64,000 nucleotides of DNA from Inquilinus ginsengisoli_B. Lineage in GTDB: Bacteria > Pseudomonadota > Alphaproteobacteria > DSM-16000 > Inquilinaceae. The translations under genes and the position numbers were made by a program. This document shows, in pieces, positions 33,144 through 42,752 of the stretch. The stretch lies in contig NZ_JBNDJK010000001.1 in the NCBI RefSeq assembly GCF_050434925.1, forward strand, positions 868,001-932,000, given 5' to 3'. The notes under the pieces were generated by a model. It was not told the origin of the DNA. It saw only the letters and a list, made by a program, of their open reading frames with translations, and searched no databases. Numbering within the stretch: the first letter of the stretch is position 1; each line of letters starts with the position of its first letter.

Positions 33144-34198
33144 CGCGCGACTTAGAGAATTCCGGGCTGATGCCGGCCCAGTCGAGGACCGGGACCAAGC
33201 CCGGGGCCAAGCCCGCGACCCAGCGCTCTGAGATCAGCTTCGACGACAACCGGCTGCTGCCGCTGCTGTATGGCGAGCACGACACCCATCTGCTGCGGAT
33301 CGAGCACCAGCTCGGCGTATCGCTGGCCTCGCGCGGCAACACCGTCACCATCAAGGGACCGGCCGAGCCGGTGGAGCAGGCACGGCTGGTGCTGGAGACG
33401 CTGTGGCAGCGCCTGTCCCAAGGCCAGGGCGTCACCGGCGCCGACATCGACGGCGTGATCCGGCTGGTGCGCGACGCGCCGGCCGGCGACGGGGCGCCGC
33501 TGCGCGACGCCCTGCTGAAATCCGACGGCGCCATCGTCACCCGGCGCAAGCGCATCGGCCCGCGCTCGCCGACCCAGGCGGAGTACATCGAGGCGCTGGC
33601 GCAGAGCGAGATGGTATTCGGCGTCGGCCCGGCCGGCACCGGCAAGACCTATCTCGCCGTCGCCCAGGCGGTGTCGATGCTGATCGCCGGACGGGTCGAC
33701 CGCATCGTGCTGTCGCGCCCGGCGGTCGAGGCCGGCGAGCGGCTGGGCTTCCTGCCCGGCGACATGAAGGAGAAGGTCGACCCCTATCTCCGCCCGCTCT
33801 ACGACGCGCTCTACGACCTGCTGCCGGCCGAGCAGGTGGCCAAGCACATGGAGACCGGCGTGATCGAGATCGCGCCGCTGGCCTTCATGCGCGGCCGCAC
33901 CCTGGCCCATGCCTTCGTCATCCTGGACGAGGCGCAGAACACCACGGTGATGCAGATGCGGATGGCCCTGACCCGCATGGGCGAGGCCAGCCGCATGGTG
34001 ATCACCGGCGACATCAGCCAGATCGACCTGCGCCCCGGCGACAAATCCGGCCTGGTCGACGCGCTGGAGATTCTGGACGGGACCGAAGGCATCCGCGTCG
34101 TCCGCTTCACCGACCGCGACGTGGTGCGCCATCCGCTGGTGGCCCGCATCGTGCGCGCCTATGAGGCGGCGGACCGCGCCCGGAAGCCGCAGCCATGA
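33140..34198 (+). CDS. PhoH family ATPase
   Basis: 352 residues from GTG 33140 in the miaB stop. N-terminal KH-like part (about 35-100), then a P-loop core: VFGVGPAGTGKTYLAVAQAV (about 158-177), LSRPAVEAGERLGFLPGD, FVILDEAQNTT (Walker B, about 258-268) and MVITGDISQIDL. YbeZ-type PhoH proteins work with YbeY in rRNA handling; the ybeY gene follows with a 4-bp overlap. Confidence 0.92.
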   Translation: MTRDLENSGLMPAQSRTGTKPGAKPATQRSEISFDDNRLLPLLYGEHDTHLLRIEHQLGVSLASRGNTVTIKGPAEPVEQARLVLETLWQRLSQGQGVTGADIDGVIRLVRDAPAGDGAPLRDALLKSDGAIVTRRKRIGPRSPTQAEYIEALAQSEMVFGVGPAGTGKTYLAVAQAVSMLIAGRVDRIVLSRPAVEAGERLGFLPGDMKEKVDPYLRPLYDALYDLLPAEQVAKHMETGVIEIAPLAFMRGRTLAHAFVILDEAQNTTVMQMRMALTRMGEASRMVITGDISQIDLRPGDKSGLVDALEILDGTEGIRVVRFTDRDVVRHPLVARIVRAYEAADRARKPQP

Positions 34199-34719
34199 TC
34201 GACCTCGCCGTCGGCATCGACGCGTCCGGCTGGTCGGCGCTCGGCCCCGACTTCGCCGACGAGGACACCCTCACTGCCGCCCTTGAGCCCCTCGTCGAGG
34301 CCACGGTCGCCGCCGGGACCGGTCCCGGCGCCGCGATCGAGCCCGGCCGCCCGGCCGAGCTGTCGGTGGTGTTCGCCGACGACGCCACGGTGCAGCGGCT
34401 GAACCGAGACTATCGCGGCAAGGACGCCCCGACCAACGTGCTGTCCTTCGCCCTGACCGAGGCGGACGAGCCCGACTTTCCGGGCGCCCCGCTGGTGCTG
34501 GGCGATGTCGTGCTGGCGCTGGAGACGGTGCTGGCCGAGGCGACGCGGGACAGCAAGGCCCCCGCGGACCATGCCCGCCACCTGGTGGTCCATGGTATCC
34601 TGCACCTGCTGGGCCACGACCACATGACCGATGCCGAGGCCGAGGCGATGGAGCGGATCGAGACCGCGATCCTGGCCCGCTTCGGCATTGCCGATCCCTA
34701 TTCCGACCCACCTGCCTGA
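34195..34719 (+). CDS. ybeY: Endoribonuclease / rRNA maturation factor YbeY
   Basis: 174 residues. LSVVFADDATVQRLNRDYRGKDAPTNVLSF-type core (about 57-87) and the zinc-binding HGILHLLGHDH (about 130-140) with three His. The N-terminal 20 residues are a family-variable extension. Functions in 16S rRNA 3'-end maturation and ribosome quality control. Coupled to phoH, with corC 4 bases downstream. Confidence 0.95.
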   Translation: MIDLAVGIDASGWSALGPDFADEDTLTAALEPLVEATVAAGTGPGAAIEPGRPAELSVVFADDATVQRLNRDYRGKDAPTNVLSFALTEADEPDFPGAPLVLGDVVLALETVLAEATRDSKAPADHARHLVVHGILHLLGHDHMTDAEAEAMERIETAILARFGIADPYSDPPA

Positions 34720-34723
34720 GGCC

Positions 34724-35629
34724 ATGTCCGACACCTCTTCCGGCCGACCTTCCCGCTCCTCCGACGCGACTCCGCTGCGCAGCTGGCTGCGTGGCCTGCT
34801 GCGCGGCAAGAGCGAGGAGGATTGGCGCGAGACCATCGAGGAGCTGATCGAGGACGGCGACGAGGGCGAGGACGAGGCCCCGATCGCCCGGCATGAGCGG
34901 ATGCTGCTGGGCAACATCCTGCGGCTGCGCGGCCGCACCGCCATCGACGTGATGGTGCCGCGGGCCGACATCGTCGGGGTCGAGGTCGGCACGCCCCTGC
35001 CCGGCGTGCTCGACATCCTGGCGCGCGAGGCGCACAGCCGGATGCCGGTCTATCGCGACAACCTGGATGACGCGCTGGGCATGATCCACGTCAAGGACGT
35101 GGTCGCGGCACTGAGCCGGACCGGGGCCGGCGACGTCGACGCGCCGAAGTCGCTGACCGAGATCCTGCGACCGGTCCAGATCGTCGCACCGTCGATGCCG
35201 GTGCTCGACCTGCTGCTGCAGATGCGCGAGAAGCGCCAGCACATGGCGCTGGTGATTGATGAGTTCGGCGGCATCGACGGGCTGGTCACGATCGAGGATC
35301 TGGTCGAGGAGATCGTCGGCGAGATCGAGGACGAGCACGATATCGACGAGCCGCCGCAGCTGGTCGAGAAGCCGGACGGCACGCTGATCGCCGATGCCCG
35401 CCTGCCGATCGAGGCCTTCGAGGCCAAGGTCGGCGCGATGCTGGAGGAGGATGAGCGCGACGACATCGACACGCTCGGCGGCCTCGTCTTCGCCCTCGCC
35501 GGCCGGATTCCGGCGCGGGGGGAGCTGTTGACCCACCCCAAGGGGTTCGAGTTCGAGGTGATCGATGCCGATCCGCGCCGGATCAAGCGCCTCCGCATCC
35601 GCCGCAAGGACGGCGCCGACGCTGCGTGA
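34724..35629 (+). CDS. CBS-domain protein of the CorC/YbeX family
   Basis: 301 residues. Two CBS domains (about 75-135 and 145-205: DVMVPRADIVGVEVGTPLPG, AHSRMPVYRD, HMALVIDEFGGIDGLVTIEDL) and a C-terminal transporter-associated domain (about 220-290: IADARLPIEAFEAKVG, DTLGGLVFALAGRIPARGE). No membrane segments, as in YbeX. Thought to act in Mg2+/Co2+ efflux or ribosome metabolism next to ybeY. Its 3' end overlaps the predicted lnt start by 65 bases. Confidence 0.9.
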   Translation: MSDTSSGRPSRSSDATPLRSWLRGLLRGKSEEDWRETIEELIEDGDEGEDEAPIARHERMLLGNILRLRGRTAIDVMVPRADIVGVEVGTPLPGVLDILAREAHSRMPVYRDNLDDALGMIHVKDVVAALSRTGAGDVDAPKSLTEILRPVQIVAPSMPVLDLLLQMREKRQHMALVIDEFGGIDGLVTIEDLVEEIVGEIEDEHDIDEPPQLVEKPDGTLIADARLPIEAFEAKVGAMLEEDERDDIDTLGGLVFALAGRIPARGELLTHPKGFEFEVIDADPRRIKRLRIRRKDGADAA

Positions 35630-37196
35630 GGTCACGGCCGGGCCGCGGCCCGGTCCTGGTATCGAACGCCTCGCCGCCCGCATCGCCGGGCTCGGCCGCT
35701 GGCGCCGCTTCGGGACCGCTGTCGGCCTCGGCGTCGTGGCCAGCCTGTCGGTGCCGCCGCTTTACGCCGCGCCGCTGCTGTGGCTGGCCTTTCCCGGCCT
35801 GTTCTGGCTGCTGGCCGGCGCCCGCGGCGGCTGGTCCGCCTTCCTGACCGGCTGGGCCTTCGGCTTCGGCTTCTTCGTGCCCGGCCTGTACTGGGTGTCC
35901 TGGGCGCTGACCGTCGACCCACGCTTCTTCTGGATGATCCCTTTCGCCATGGCCGGCCTGCCGGCGCTGCTCGGGATTTTCACCGGCCTGGCCGGGCTCG
36001 GCTTTTACGGGCTGCGCCGCGCCGGCTGGGGCGGGCCGCTGGCCCTGGCCGTCGCCTGGGGCCTGGCGGAATGGCTGCGCGGCCATGTCCTGACCGGCTT
36101 CCCCTGGAACCTGATCGGCTACACCTGGGTCGGCTGGCTGCCGGTGCTGCAGGGCGCCTCGGTGATCGGCATCTACGGGCTGAGCCTCCTGACCGTGGCC
36201 GCCGCCACCCTGCCGGCGACGCTGGCCGGCCCGCGGCGGCAGGGCTTCGCGGCCACCGCCGCCGGCATCGCCCTGTTCGCGGCGATCGCCGGCTGGGGCG
36301 ACTGGCGCCTGGCGGGCGATGACGGCGCCGTGGTGCCCGGCGTGACCCTGCGCCTGGTGCAGCCAAACATCTCCCAGGCCGACAAATGGTCCGGCGAGAA
36401 GCGGATCGAGAACTTCAACAAGCAGCTGGCGATGTCAGCTGCGCCGGGGATCGAGCATGTCTCCGCCCTGATCTGGTCCGAGACCGCGGTGCCCTTCACC
36501 CTGTCCTGGGAGCCCGAGGCGCAGAAGGCGCTCGGCGCGATCCTGCCGCCCGGGGCCCTGGCCCTGGTCGGTGCCACCCGGGCCACGCCCTACGGCACCG
36601 AGCCGCTGGAGGCCTGGAACAGCATCTACGCGGTCGACCGCGCCGGCACGATCCTGGCCACCTATGACAAGGCGCATCTGGTGCCATTCGGCGAGTATGT
36701 GCCGCTGCGCGCGCTGCTGGCGCCCTTCGGCATCGAGAAGATCACCGCCGGGTCGGTCGATTTCTCGCCCGGGCCGGGGCCGCGCACCATCGACCTGCCC
36801 GGCCTGCCGCCGGTCAGCCCGCAGATCTGCTACGAGGCGATCTTCCCCGGCGCCGTGGTGGATCCGGCCGCCCAGCGGCCGGGCTGGATGCTGAACGTCA
36901 CCAATGACGGCTGGTACGGGCACACCAGCGGGCCGCACCAGCATTTCGCCATCGCCCAGACCCGCGCGGTGGAGGAAGGGCTGCCGCTGGTGCGCGCCGC
37001 CAACACCGGCATCAGCGGCGTGGTCGACGCCTATGGCCGGGTCAAGGACGAGCTCGCCCTGGGTCAGGCCGGCATCCTCGACGCCGCCCTGCCGGCAGCG
37101 CTGCCGGCGACGCCCTATGTCCGCTGGGGCGACGCCGGCTTCTGGCTGCTGCTGCTCCTGGGGCTGCTGGCCGGCCGCATCGGACGGCGGGCTTGA
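35565..37196 (+). CDS. lnt: Apolipoprotein N-acyltransferase
   Basis: 543 residues. ATG 35565 lies inside corC, but GAGGTGATCG just before it is a good ribosome-binding site and no later ATG or GTG precedes the first TM. About seven TM segments in the first 220 residues and one at the end. The nitrilase domain (about 245-500) has the Glu-Lys-Cys triad in IWSETAVPF, TYDKAHLVPFGEYVPLR and SPQICYEAIFPG, and NVTNDGWYG. Transfers the third acyl chain to lipoproteins in the inner membrane. Confidence 0.93.
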   Translation: MPIRAGSSASASAARTAPTLREVTAGPRPGPGIERLAARIAGLGRWRRFGTAVGLGVVASLSVPPLYAAPLLWLAFPGLFWLLAGARGGWSAFLTGWAFGFGFFVPGLYWVSWALTVDPRFFWMIPFAMAGLPALLGIFTGLAGLGFYGLRRAGWGGPLALAVAWGLAEWLRGHVLTGFPWNLIGYTWVGWLPVLQGASVIGIYGLSLLTVAAATLPATLAGPRRQGFAATAAGIALFAAIAGWGDWRLAGDDGAVVPGVTLRLVQPNISQADKWSGEKRIENFNKQLAMSAAPGIEHVSALIWSETAVPFTLSWEPEAQKALGAILPPGALALVGATRATPYGTEPLEAWNSIYAVDRAGTILATYDKAHLVPFGEYVPLRALLAPFGIEKITAGSVDFSPGPGPRTIDLPGLPPVSPQICYEAIFPGAVVDPAAQRPGWMLNVTNDGWYGHTSGPHQHFAIAQTRAVEEGLPLVRAANTGISGVVDAYGRVKDELALGQAGILDAALPAALPATPYVRWGDAGFWLLLLLGLLAGRIGRRA

Positions 37197-37229
37197 TCGA
37201 TCGTACTCCCGGCCGCCCCCCAGACTGCC

Positions 37230-37264
37230 TTGATGTTGCCCGGCTTCGCGCATTAGGATGCGCG
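37230..37264 (+). promoter_or_regulatory. Promoter and palindromic operator of the XRE regulator gene
   Basis: TTGATG (37230-37235), 18-base spacer, TAGGAT (37254-37259). A perfect palindrome CGCGCAT-TAGG-ATGCGCG (37247-37264) covers the -10 box, so bound protein would block RNA polymerase. The natural candidate is the XRE protein encoded 52 bases downstream. Confidence 0.5.
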
Positions 37265-37315
37265 CCTCGCGAAACGATCGCACCCGGCCCCTTGCAAATT
37301 GCTGCGGAGTAGTGC

Positions 37316-37789
37316 GTGGCCGCACCCGACGCCCCGAAACGGCCCCGTGGTCGTCCGCGGAATGACGAACCCAGCCCGCTCGACATGCATATCGGCGGCC
37401 GCATCCGCCTCCGGCGGACCCTGCTGGGATTCAGCCAGGCCAGGCTGGCGACGGCGATCGGCCTGACCTTCCAGCAGATTCAGAAATACGAGCACGGCTC
37501 CAACCGCATCGGCGCCAGCCGCCTGCACCAGCTCAGCCGGGTGCTGGAGGTGCCGGTCGATTTCTTCTTCGAGGACGCGCCGCCGCTGGCCGGAGCTTCG
37601 GTGCCGGGCCTGGCCGAGGAGGCCGAGCCCTACGACGCCGGACCCGACCCGATGCAGCGCCGCGAGACGCTGGAGCTGATCCGCGCCTATTACCGGGTGG
37701 AGGACCATGCGACCCGCCGGCGCGTGCTGGACCTGCTCAAGGCCATGTCCGGGGCCCGGGCCGACGAGACCGGCGGCGAGGACAGCTGA
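37316..37789 (+). CDS. XRE-family helix-turn-helix regulator
   Basis: 157 residues from GTG 37316, with GGAG 8 bases upstream. An AT-hook-like RPRGRPRND near the start (about 8-16). The HTH is about 25-80: GGRIRLRRTLLGFSQARLATAIGLTFQQIQKYEHGSNRIGASRLHQL (region positions given). The C-terminal part (about 110-150) has QRRETLELIRAYYRVEDHATRRRVLDLL. This SinR-like protein between lnt and metK is conserved in alphaproteobacteria; control of the downstream metK is plausible but unproven. Confidence 0.85.
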   Translation: MAAPDAPKRPRGRPRNDEPSPLDMHIGGRIRLRRTLLGFSQARLATAIGLTFQQIQKYEHGSNRIGASRLHQLSRVLEVPVDFFFEDAPPLAGASVPGLAEEAEPYDAGPDPMQRRETLELIRAYYRVEDHATRRRVLDLLKAMSGARADETGGEDS

Positions 37790-37889
37790 ATCTCCTGCAC
37801 TTGACCGCGCCCGTGGCCCCTGCGAAAAAGCCCGGTCGCCGCCGTACGACGTTTTCACACCCATCATTCATGGCAGCCAGGGGTTCGAC

Positions 37890-39056
<1,167 letters not shown>

Positions 39057-39060
39057 TCCG

Positions 39061-39768
39061 ATGACCGAGCCCGACGGCGGCGCTGAGAGGCGCCGCCACT
39101 TCCACGGCCGGCGCCAGGGGCGAAAGCTCCGCGCCGGCCGCGCTGCTTTGATCGACACCCTGCTGCCGCGGCTGACGGTGGCGTTGCCCGAGGACGGCGG
39201 CGCGCTGGACCCGGCCGCCCTGTTCCCGCGCCCGCCGCGCGAGCTGTGGGTCGAGATCGGCTTCGGCGCCGGCGAGCACCTGGCCTGGCAGGCGGCGCAT
39301 CATCCGGATGTCGGCTTCGTCGGCTGCGAGCCCTTCATCAACGGCATGTCGACGCTGCTGGCGGCGGTGGAGCGCGACGGCCTGGACATGGTCAGGGTCT
39401 GGGCCGATGACGCGCGGCCGCTGCTGGACCGGCTGCCGGACGGCTCGGTCGGCCGCCTGTTCCTGCTGTTCGCCGACCCCTGGCCGAAGCTGCGCCACCA
39501 CAATCGCCGCTTCATCCAGGACGACATCGTGGCCGACCTCGCCCGGCTGCTGCAGGACGGCGGCGAGCTGCGCATCGCCACCGACGACGCGCCGCTGCTG
39601 GACTGGTCGCTGGAGCGCGTCCGCCGCAACCCCGCCTTCGCCTGGACCGCCGAGGGGCCGGCCGACTGGCGCGAACGGCCGGCCGACTGGCCGCCGACCC
39701 GCTACGAGGAGAAGGCCCTGCACGGCCGGCCCTATTACCTGCGCTTCCGCCGCCGGCCGCGGGACTAG
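39061..39768 (+). CDS. trmB: tRNA (guanine-N7-)-methyltransferase
   Basis: 235 residues. N-terminal HFHGRRQGRKLRAGR is the typical FYGRR(x)GR-like start. SAM site VEIGFGAGEHL (about 63-73), GCEPFINGMSTLL, and FADPWPKLRHHNRRFIQ (about 138-154) with the family-specific DPWPK(x)RHxxRR motif. Forms m7G46 in tRNA. Downstream of metK, whose product is its co-substrate. Confidence 0.95.
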   Translation: MTEPDGGAERRRHFHGRRQGRKLRAGRAALIDTLLPRLTVALPEDGGALDPAALFPRPPRELWVEIGFGAGEHLAWQAAHHPDVGFVGCEPFINGMSTLLAAVERDGLDMVRVWADDARPLLDRLPDGSVGRLFLLFADPWPKLRHHNRRFIQDDIVADLARLLQDGGELRIATDDAPLLDWSLERVRRNPAFAWTAEGPADWRERPADWPPTRYEEKALHGRPYYLRFRRRPRD

Positions 39769-39822
39769 CGGCCCTTCCGCCGGGCCGTGGGATCCCGATC
39801 GCGTCTTCCCAGCCGAATCAGG

Positions 39823-39850
39823 TTGCGTATTTGTCGTGGATCGCTATATA
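39823..39850 (+). promoter_or_regulatory. Sigma-70 promoter of the rimP-nusA-infB operon
   Basis: TTGCGT (39823-39828), 16-base spacer, TATATA (39845-39850). Transcription would start near 39857, immediately ahead of the structured leader. Confidence 0.6.
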
Positions 39851-39856
39851 TCACCC

Positions 39857-39931
39857 CAGTTACCCATAGCGTTTGACTTGACTATGGTTCGGTCAAACGA
39901 ATGAGAGGGTGGGCTGCGGCCCGCCTTTTTT
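39857..39931 (+). promoter_or_regulatory. Structured leader with two competing hairpins and attenuator-like terminator
   Basis: Two stems cannot form together as simple hairpins: CCATAG (39864-39869) with CTATGG (39882-39887), and CGTTTGAC (39870-39877) with GTCAAACG (39892-39899). They interleave, so a pseudoknot is also conceivable. They are followed after 8 bases by a terminator stem GGTGGGC/GCCCGCC (39908-39914, 39919-39925; loop TGCG) and TTTTTT (39926-39931). The rimP start is 40 bases later. The arrangement indicates control of entry into the operon, possibly by NusA itself. Confidence 0.6.
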
Positions 39932-39970
39932 CGTTGTGGTGACGGCTTTCCAAGGCTCTGGACGCGGGGA

Positions 39971-40531
39971 ATGCCGGAGAGGATGACGCAAGTGGATCAG
40001 GTGCGCACGATCGTGGCGCCGTCGCTCGAAGCGATGGGCTATGAGGTCGTGCGTGTTCTCATGACCGGCGGCGAGCACAGGCCGCAGCTTCAGATCATGG
40101 CGGAGCGGATCGACCGCCGCGGCATGACCGTGGAAGACTGCGCCGAGATCAGCCGCGCGGTGTCGGCCATCCTCGATGTCGAGGATCCGATCAAGACCGC
40201 CTATACGCTCGAGGTCTCCTCCCCCGGCATCGACCGTCCGCTGACCCGGCCCGTCGACTATGAGCGCTTCCTCGGCCACGAGGCGCGGCTCGAGACGCGG
40301 GTTCCGGTCGACGGCCGCAAGCGCTTCCGCGGTGTCCTGGCCGGGATCGAGGGCGAGACGGTGCTGCTGCGGTCCGAGGAGATCGGGGAGGAGCCGGTGC
40401 GGCTGCCCTTTGCCGAGATCCAGCGGGCGAAGCTGCTCCTCACCGACGCCTTGATCGACGCCGCTGCCGCAGAGGTCGAGCAGGCCGAGGCCGCCGCAGC
40501 TGCCGCCCAGCCCGACACCCAAGACGCATAG
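39971..40531 (+). CDS. rimP: Ribosome maturation factor RimP
   Basis: 186 residues from ATG 39971; ATG 39983 also fits. N-terminal domain VRTIVAPSLEAMGYEVVRV (about 11-29), central YTLEVSSPGIDRPLTRPVDYERFLG (about 78-102) diagnostic for the family, and a C-terminal SH3-like part, then an Ala/Glu-rich tail. Assists 30S subunit assembly. First gene of the NusA/IF2 operon. Confidence 0.95.
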   Translation: MPERMTQVDQVRTIVAPSLEAMGYEVVRVLMTGGEHRPQLQIMAERIDRRGMTVEDCAEISRAVSAILDVEDPIKTAYTLEVSSPGIDRPLTRPVDYERFLGHEARLETRVPVDGRKRFRGVLAGIEGETVLLRSEEIGEEPVRLPFAEIQRAKLLLTDALIDAAAAEVEQAEAAAAAAQPDTQDA

Positions 40532-40545
40532 GAACGCCCAAGGCT

Positions 40546-42036
40546 ATGGAACTGCTGCACGTTGCCGATGTCGTGGCCCGCGAGAAGAGCATCGATCGCG
40601 ACGAGGTGCTGACCGCGATGGAGCAGGCCATCCAGAAGGCCGGCCGCTCCAAATACGGCCATGAGCATGACATCCGCGCCTATATCAACCGCAAGTCGGG
40701 CGATATCGAGCTGCGCCGCTACCGCCAGATCGTCGAGACGGTCGAGGACGAGGCCACGCAGCTGGACGCCAAGGATGCGGCCAAGCGCTGGCCGGACAAG
40801 AAGGTCGGCGACTTCATCGTCGACGACCTGCCGCCGATCGATTTCGGCCGCATCGCCGCCCAGACGGCGAAGCAGGTGATCGTGCAGAAGGTGCGGGAGG
40901 CCGAGCGCCACCGCCAGTTCGAGGAATACAAGGACCGCGTCGACGAGATCGTCAACGGCTCGGTCAAGCGTGTCGAATACGGCAACGTCACGGTCGACCT
41001 CGGCCGGGCCGAGGGTGTCATCCGCCGCGACGAGCTGCTGCCGCGCGAGCATTTCAAGGTCGGCGACCGTGTCCGCGCCTTCATCTACGACGTGCGCGAG
41101 GAGCCGCGCGGGCCGCAGATCTTCCTGTCGCGCACCCATGGCCAGTTCATGGCCAAGCTGTTCGCCATGGAAGTGCCGGAGATCTATGACGGCATCATCG
41201 AGATCAAGTCGGTGGCCCGCGACCCGGGCAGCCGCGCCAAGATCGCGGTGATCTCCAAGGACAGCTCGATCGACCCGGTCGGTGCCTGCGTCGGCATGCG
41301 CGGCAGCCGCGTCCAGGCCGTGGTCGGCGAGCTGCAGGGCGAGAAGATCGACATCATCCCCTGGTCCGGGGACGCCGCCACCTTCGTGGTCAACGCCCTG
41401 GCCCCGGCCGAGGTGGCCAAGGTCGTGCTCGACGACACCCAGAACCGGATCGAGGTGGTGGTGCCGGACGACCAGCTGTCGCTGGCGATCGGCCGCCGCG
41501 GCCAGAATGTCCGCCTCGCCTCGATGCTGACCGGCTGGGACATCGACATCCTGACCGAGGCCGAGGAGAGCGAGCGCCGCCAGGAAGAGACCAAGCTGCG
41601 CAGCGAATTGTTCATGGAGGCCCTGGACGTCGACGATGTCATCGCCCATCTCCTGGTGGCCGAGGGCTTCCGCCAGGTCGAAGAGATCGCCTACACGCCG
41701 CTCGACGAGCTGGCGGAGATCGAAGGCTTCGACGAGGGCGTGGCCGGCGAGCTGCAGGAGCGCGCGCTGCGCTGGCTCGAGGAGCGCGACCGGCTGCTGA
41801 CCTTGCGGTATAAGGAGCTCGGCGTGGCCGACGACCTGGCGGCGCTGGAGGCATTGACTCCGGCGATCCTGGTCAAGCTCGGCGAGAACGGGGTCAAGAC
41901 CCTGGACGATTTGGCGGATCTGGCCGGCGACGAGCTGGTCGAGATTCTCGGCGAAAAGACGATTTCCCTCGACGATGCCAACGCCCTGATCATGCAGGCG
42001 CGGGCGCATTGGTTCGAGGAGGAGGAGAAGGCCTGA
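40546..42036 (+). CDS. nusA: Transcription termination/antitermination factor NusA
   Basis: 496 residues. Order of domains: N-terminal RNA polymerase-binding domain (about 1-125), S1 (about 135-200, GSVKRVEYGNVTVDLGRAEGVI), KH1 (about 228-285, DPVGACVGMRGSRVQAVVGEL) and KH2 (about 300-345, LAIGRRGQNVRLAS), then two acidic helical repeats (about 365-425 and 435-490) that contact the alpha-CTD or N protein. Full length. Confidence 0.97.
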   Translation: MELLHVADVVAREKSIDRDEVLTAMEQAIQKAGRSKYGHEHDIRAYINRKSGDIELRRYRQIVETVEDEATQLDAKDAAKRWPDKKVGDFIVDDLPPIDFGRIAAQTAKQVIVQKVREAERHRQFEEYKDRVDEIVNGSVKRVEYGNVTVDLGRAEGVIRRDELLPREHFKVGDRVRAFIYDVREEPRGPQIFLSRTHGQFMAKLFAMEVPEIYDGIIEIKSVARDPGSRAKIAVISKDSSIDPVGACVGMRGSRVQAVVGELQGEKIDIIPWSGDAATFVVNALAPAEVAKVVLDDTQNRIEVVVPDDQLSLAIGRRGQNVRLASMLTGWDIDILTEAEESERRQEETKLRSELFMEALDVDDVIAHLLVAEGFRQVEEIAYTPLDELAEIEGFDEGVAGELQERALRWLEERDRLLTLRYKELGVADDLAALEALTPAILVKLGENGVKTLDDLADLAGDELVEILGEKTISLDDANALIMQARAHWFEEEEKA

Positions 42037-42731
42037 GCGACCCGACCGCCATTTTCCCCGAGGACGCAGACCTGCCCGAGGCCGAAGGGCCCGAGCGGCG
42101 CTGCATCGCGACCGGAACCGTGCGGCCGAAGGTGGAGCTGATTCGCTTCGTCGTCGGCCCGGACGGCGAGGTTGTGCCCGACCTGGCGGAACGGTTGCCG
42201 GGCCGCGGCCTGTGGGTGTCCGCCGAGCGCGAGGCGCTGCGGCGGGCCCAGGCCAAGGGCCTGTTCGCCAAGGCGGCGCGCCAGTCGGTCCGCGCCCCGG
42301 ATGATCTGATCGACCGGATCGAAGCGCTCTTGCATCGGAGCTGCATCGATCTTATCGGGATGGCACGCCGGGCGGGACAGGCGGTGGCCGGATATGAGAA
42401 AGTGCACGCGTGGCTGGCCGAGGGCCGCGCCGCGGTGCTGCTGGCAGCATCGGACGGTGCGGCGGACGGGCGAGCCAAGCTGGCAGCCCTGGCCGCCGCG
42501 GTCCGGCCGGTGCCGGCAATTGTGGAGATCTTCTCCGCCGACGCACTCGGGATGGCCTTTGCCCGGGACCGCATGGTACACGCTGCGATTGCTCGCGGCG
42601 GGCTGGCGAAGCGGCTGGTCGCGGAAGCGGCGCGGCTGAACGGAATTCGTGGTCGAGCCGACGGACCGGCTGGACGTGGTGTGGTCGACGAGGCATCGAA
42701 TGCCGCGCCGGCCTTCTCTGTGCAGGGATAG
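42033..42731 (+). CDS. YlxR-family RNA-binding protein fused to an L7Ae-like domain
   Basis: 232 residues if it starts at CTG 42033, which overlaps the nusA stop (CTGA) and follows a perfect GGAGGAGGAG at 42018-42027. The only other candidate is TTG 42009, upstream of that signal. YlxR domain (about 18-85): RRCIATGTVRPKVELIRFVV and PGRGLWVSAEREALRRAQ. The L7Ae/L30e-like half (about 100-200) has IGMARRAGQAVAGYEKVHAWL. Alphaproteobacterial nusA operons typically carry this fusion. Probably binds structured RNA. Confidence 0.85.
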   Translation: MSDPTAIFPEDADLPEAEGPERRCIATGTVRPKVELIRFVVGPDGEVVPDLAERLPGRGLWVSAEREALRRAQAKGLFAKAARQSVRAPDDLIDRIEALLHRSCIDLIGMARRAGQAVAGYEKVHAWLAEGRAAVLLAASDGAADGRAKLAALAAAVRPVPAIVEIFSADALGMAFARDRMVHAAIARGGLAKRLVAEAARLNGIRGRADGPAGRGVVDEASNAAPAFSVQG

Positions 42732-42752
42732 CGGCGGATCACGCTGGACGAT

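Noticed and set aside
37790..37889. SAM riboswitch ahead of metK
   Set aside because: No SAM-I, SAM-II or SAM/SAH consensus elements could be matched in the 100 bases.
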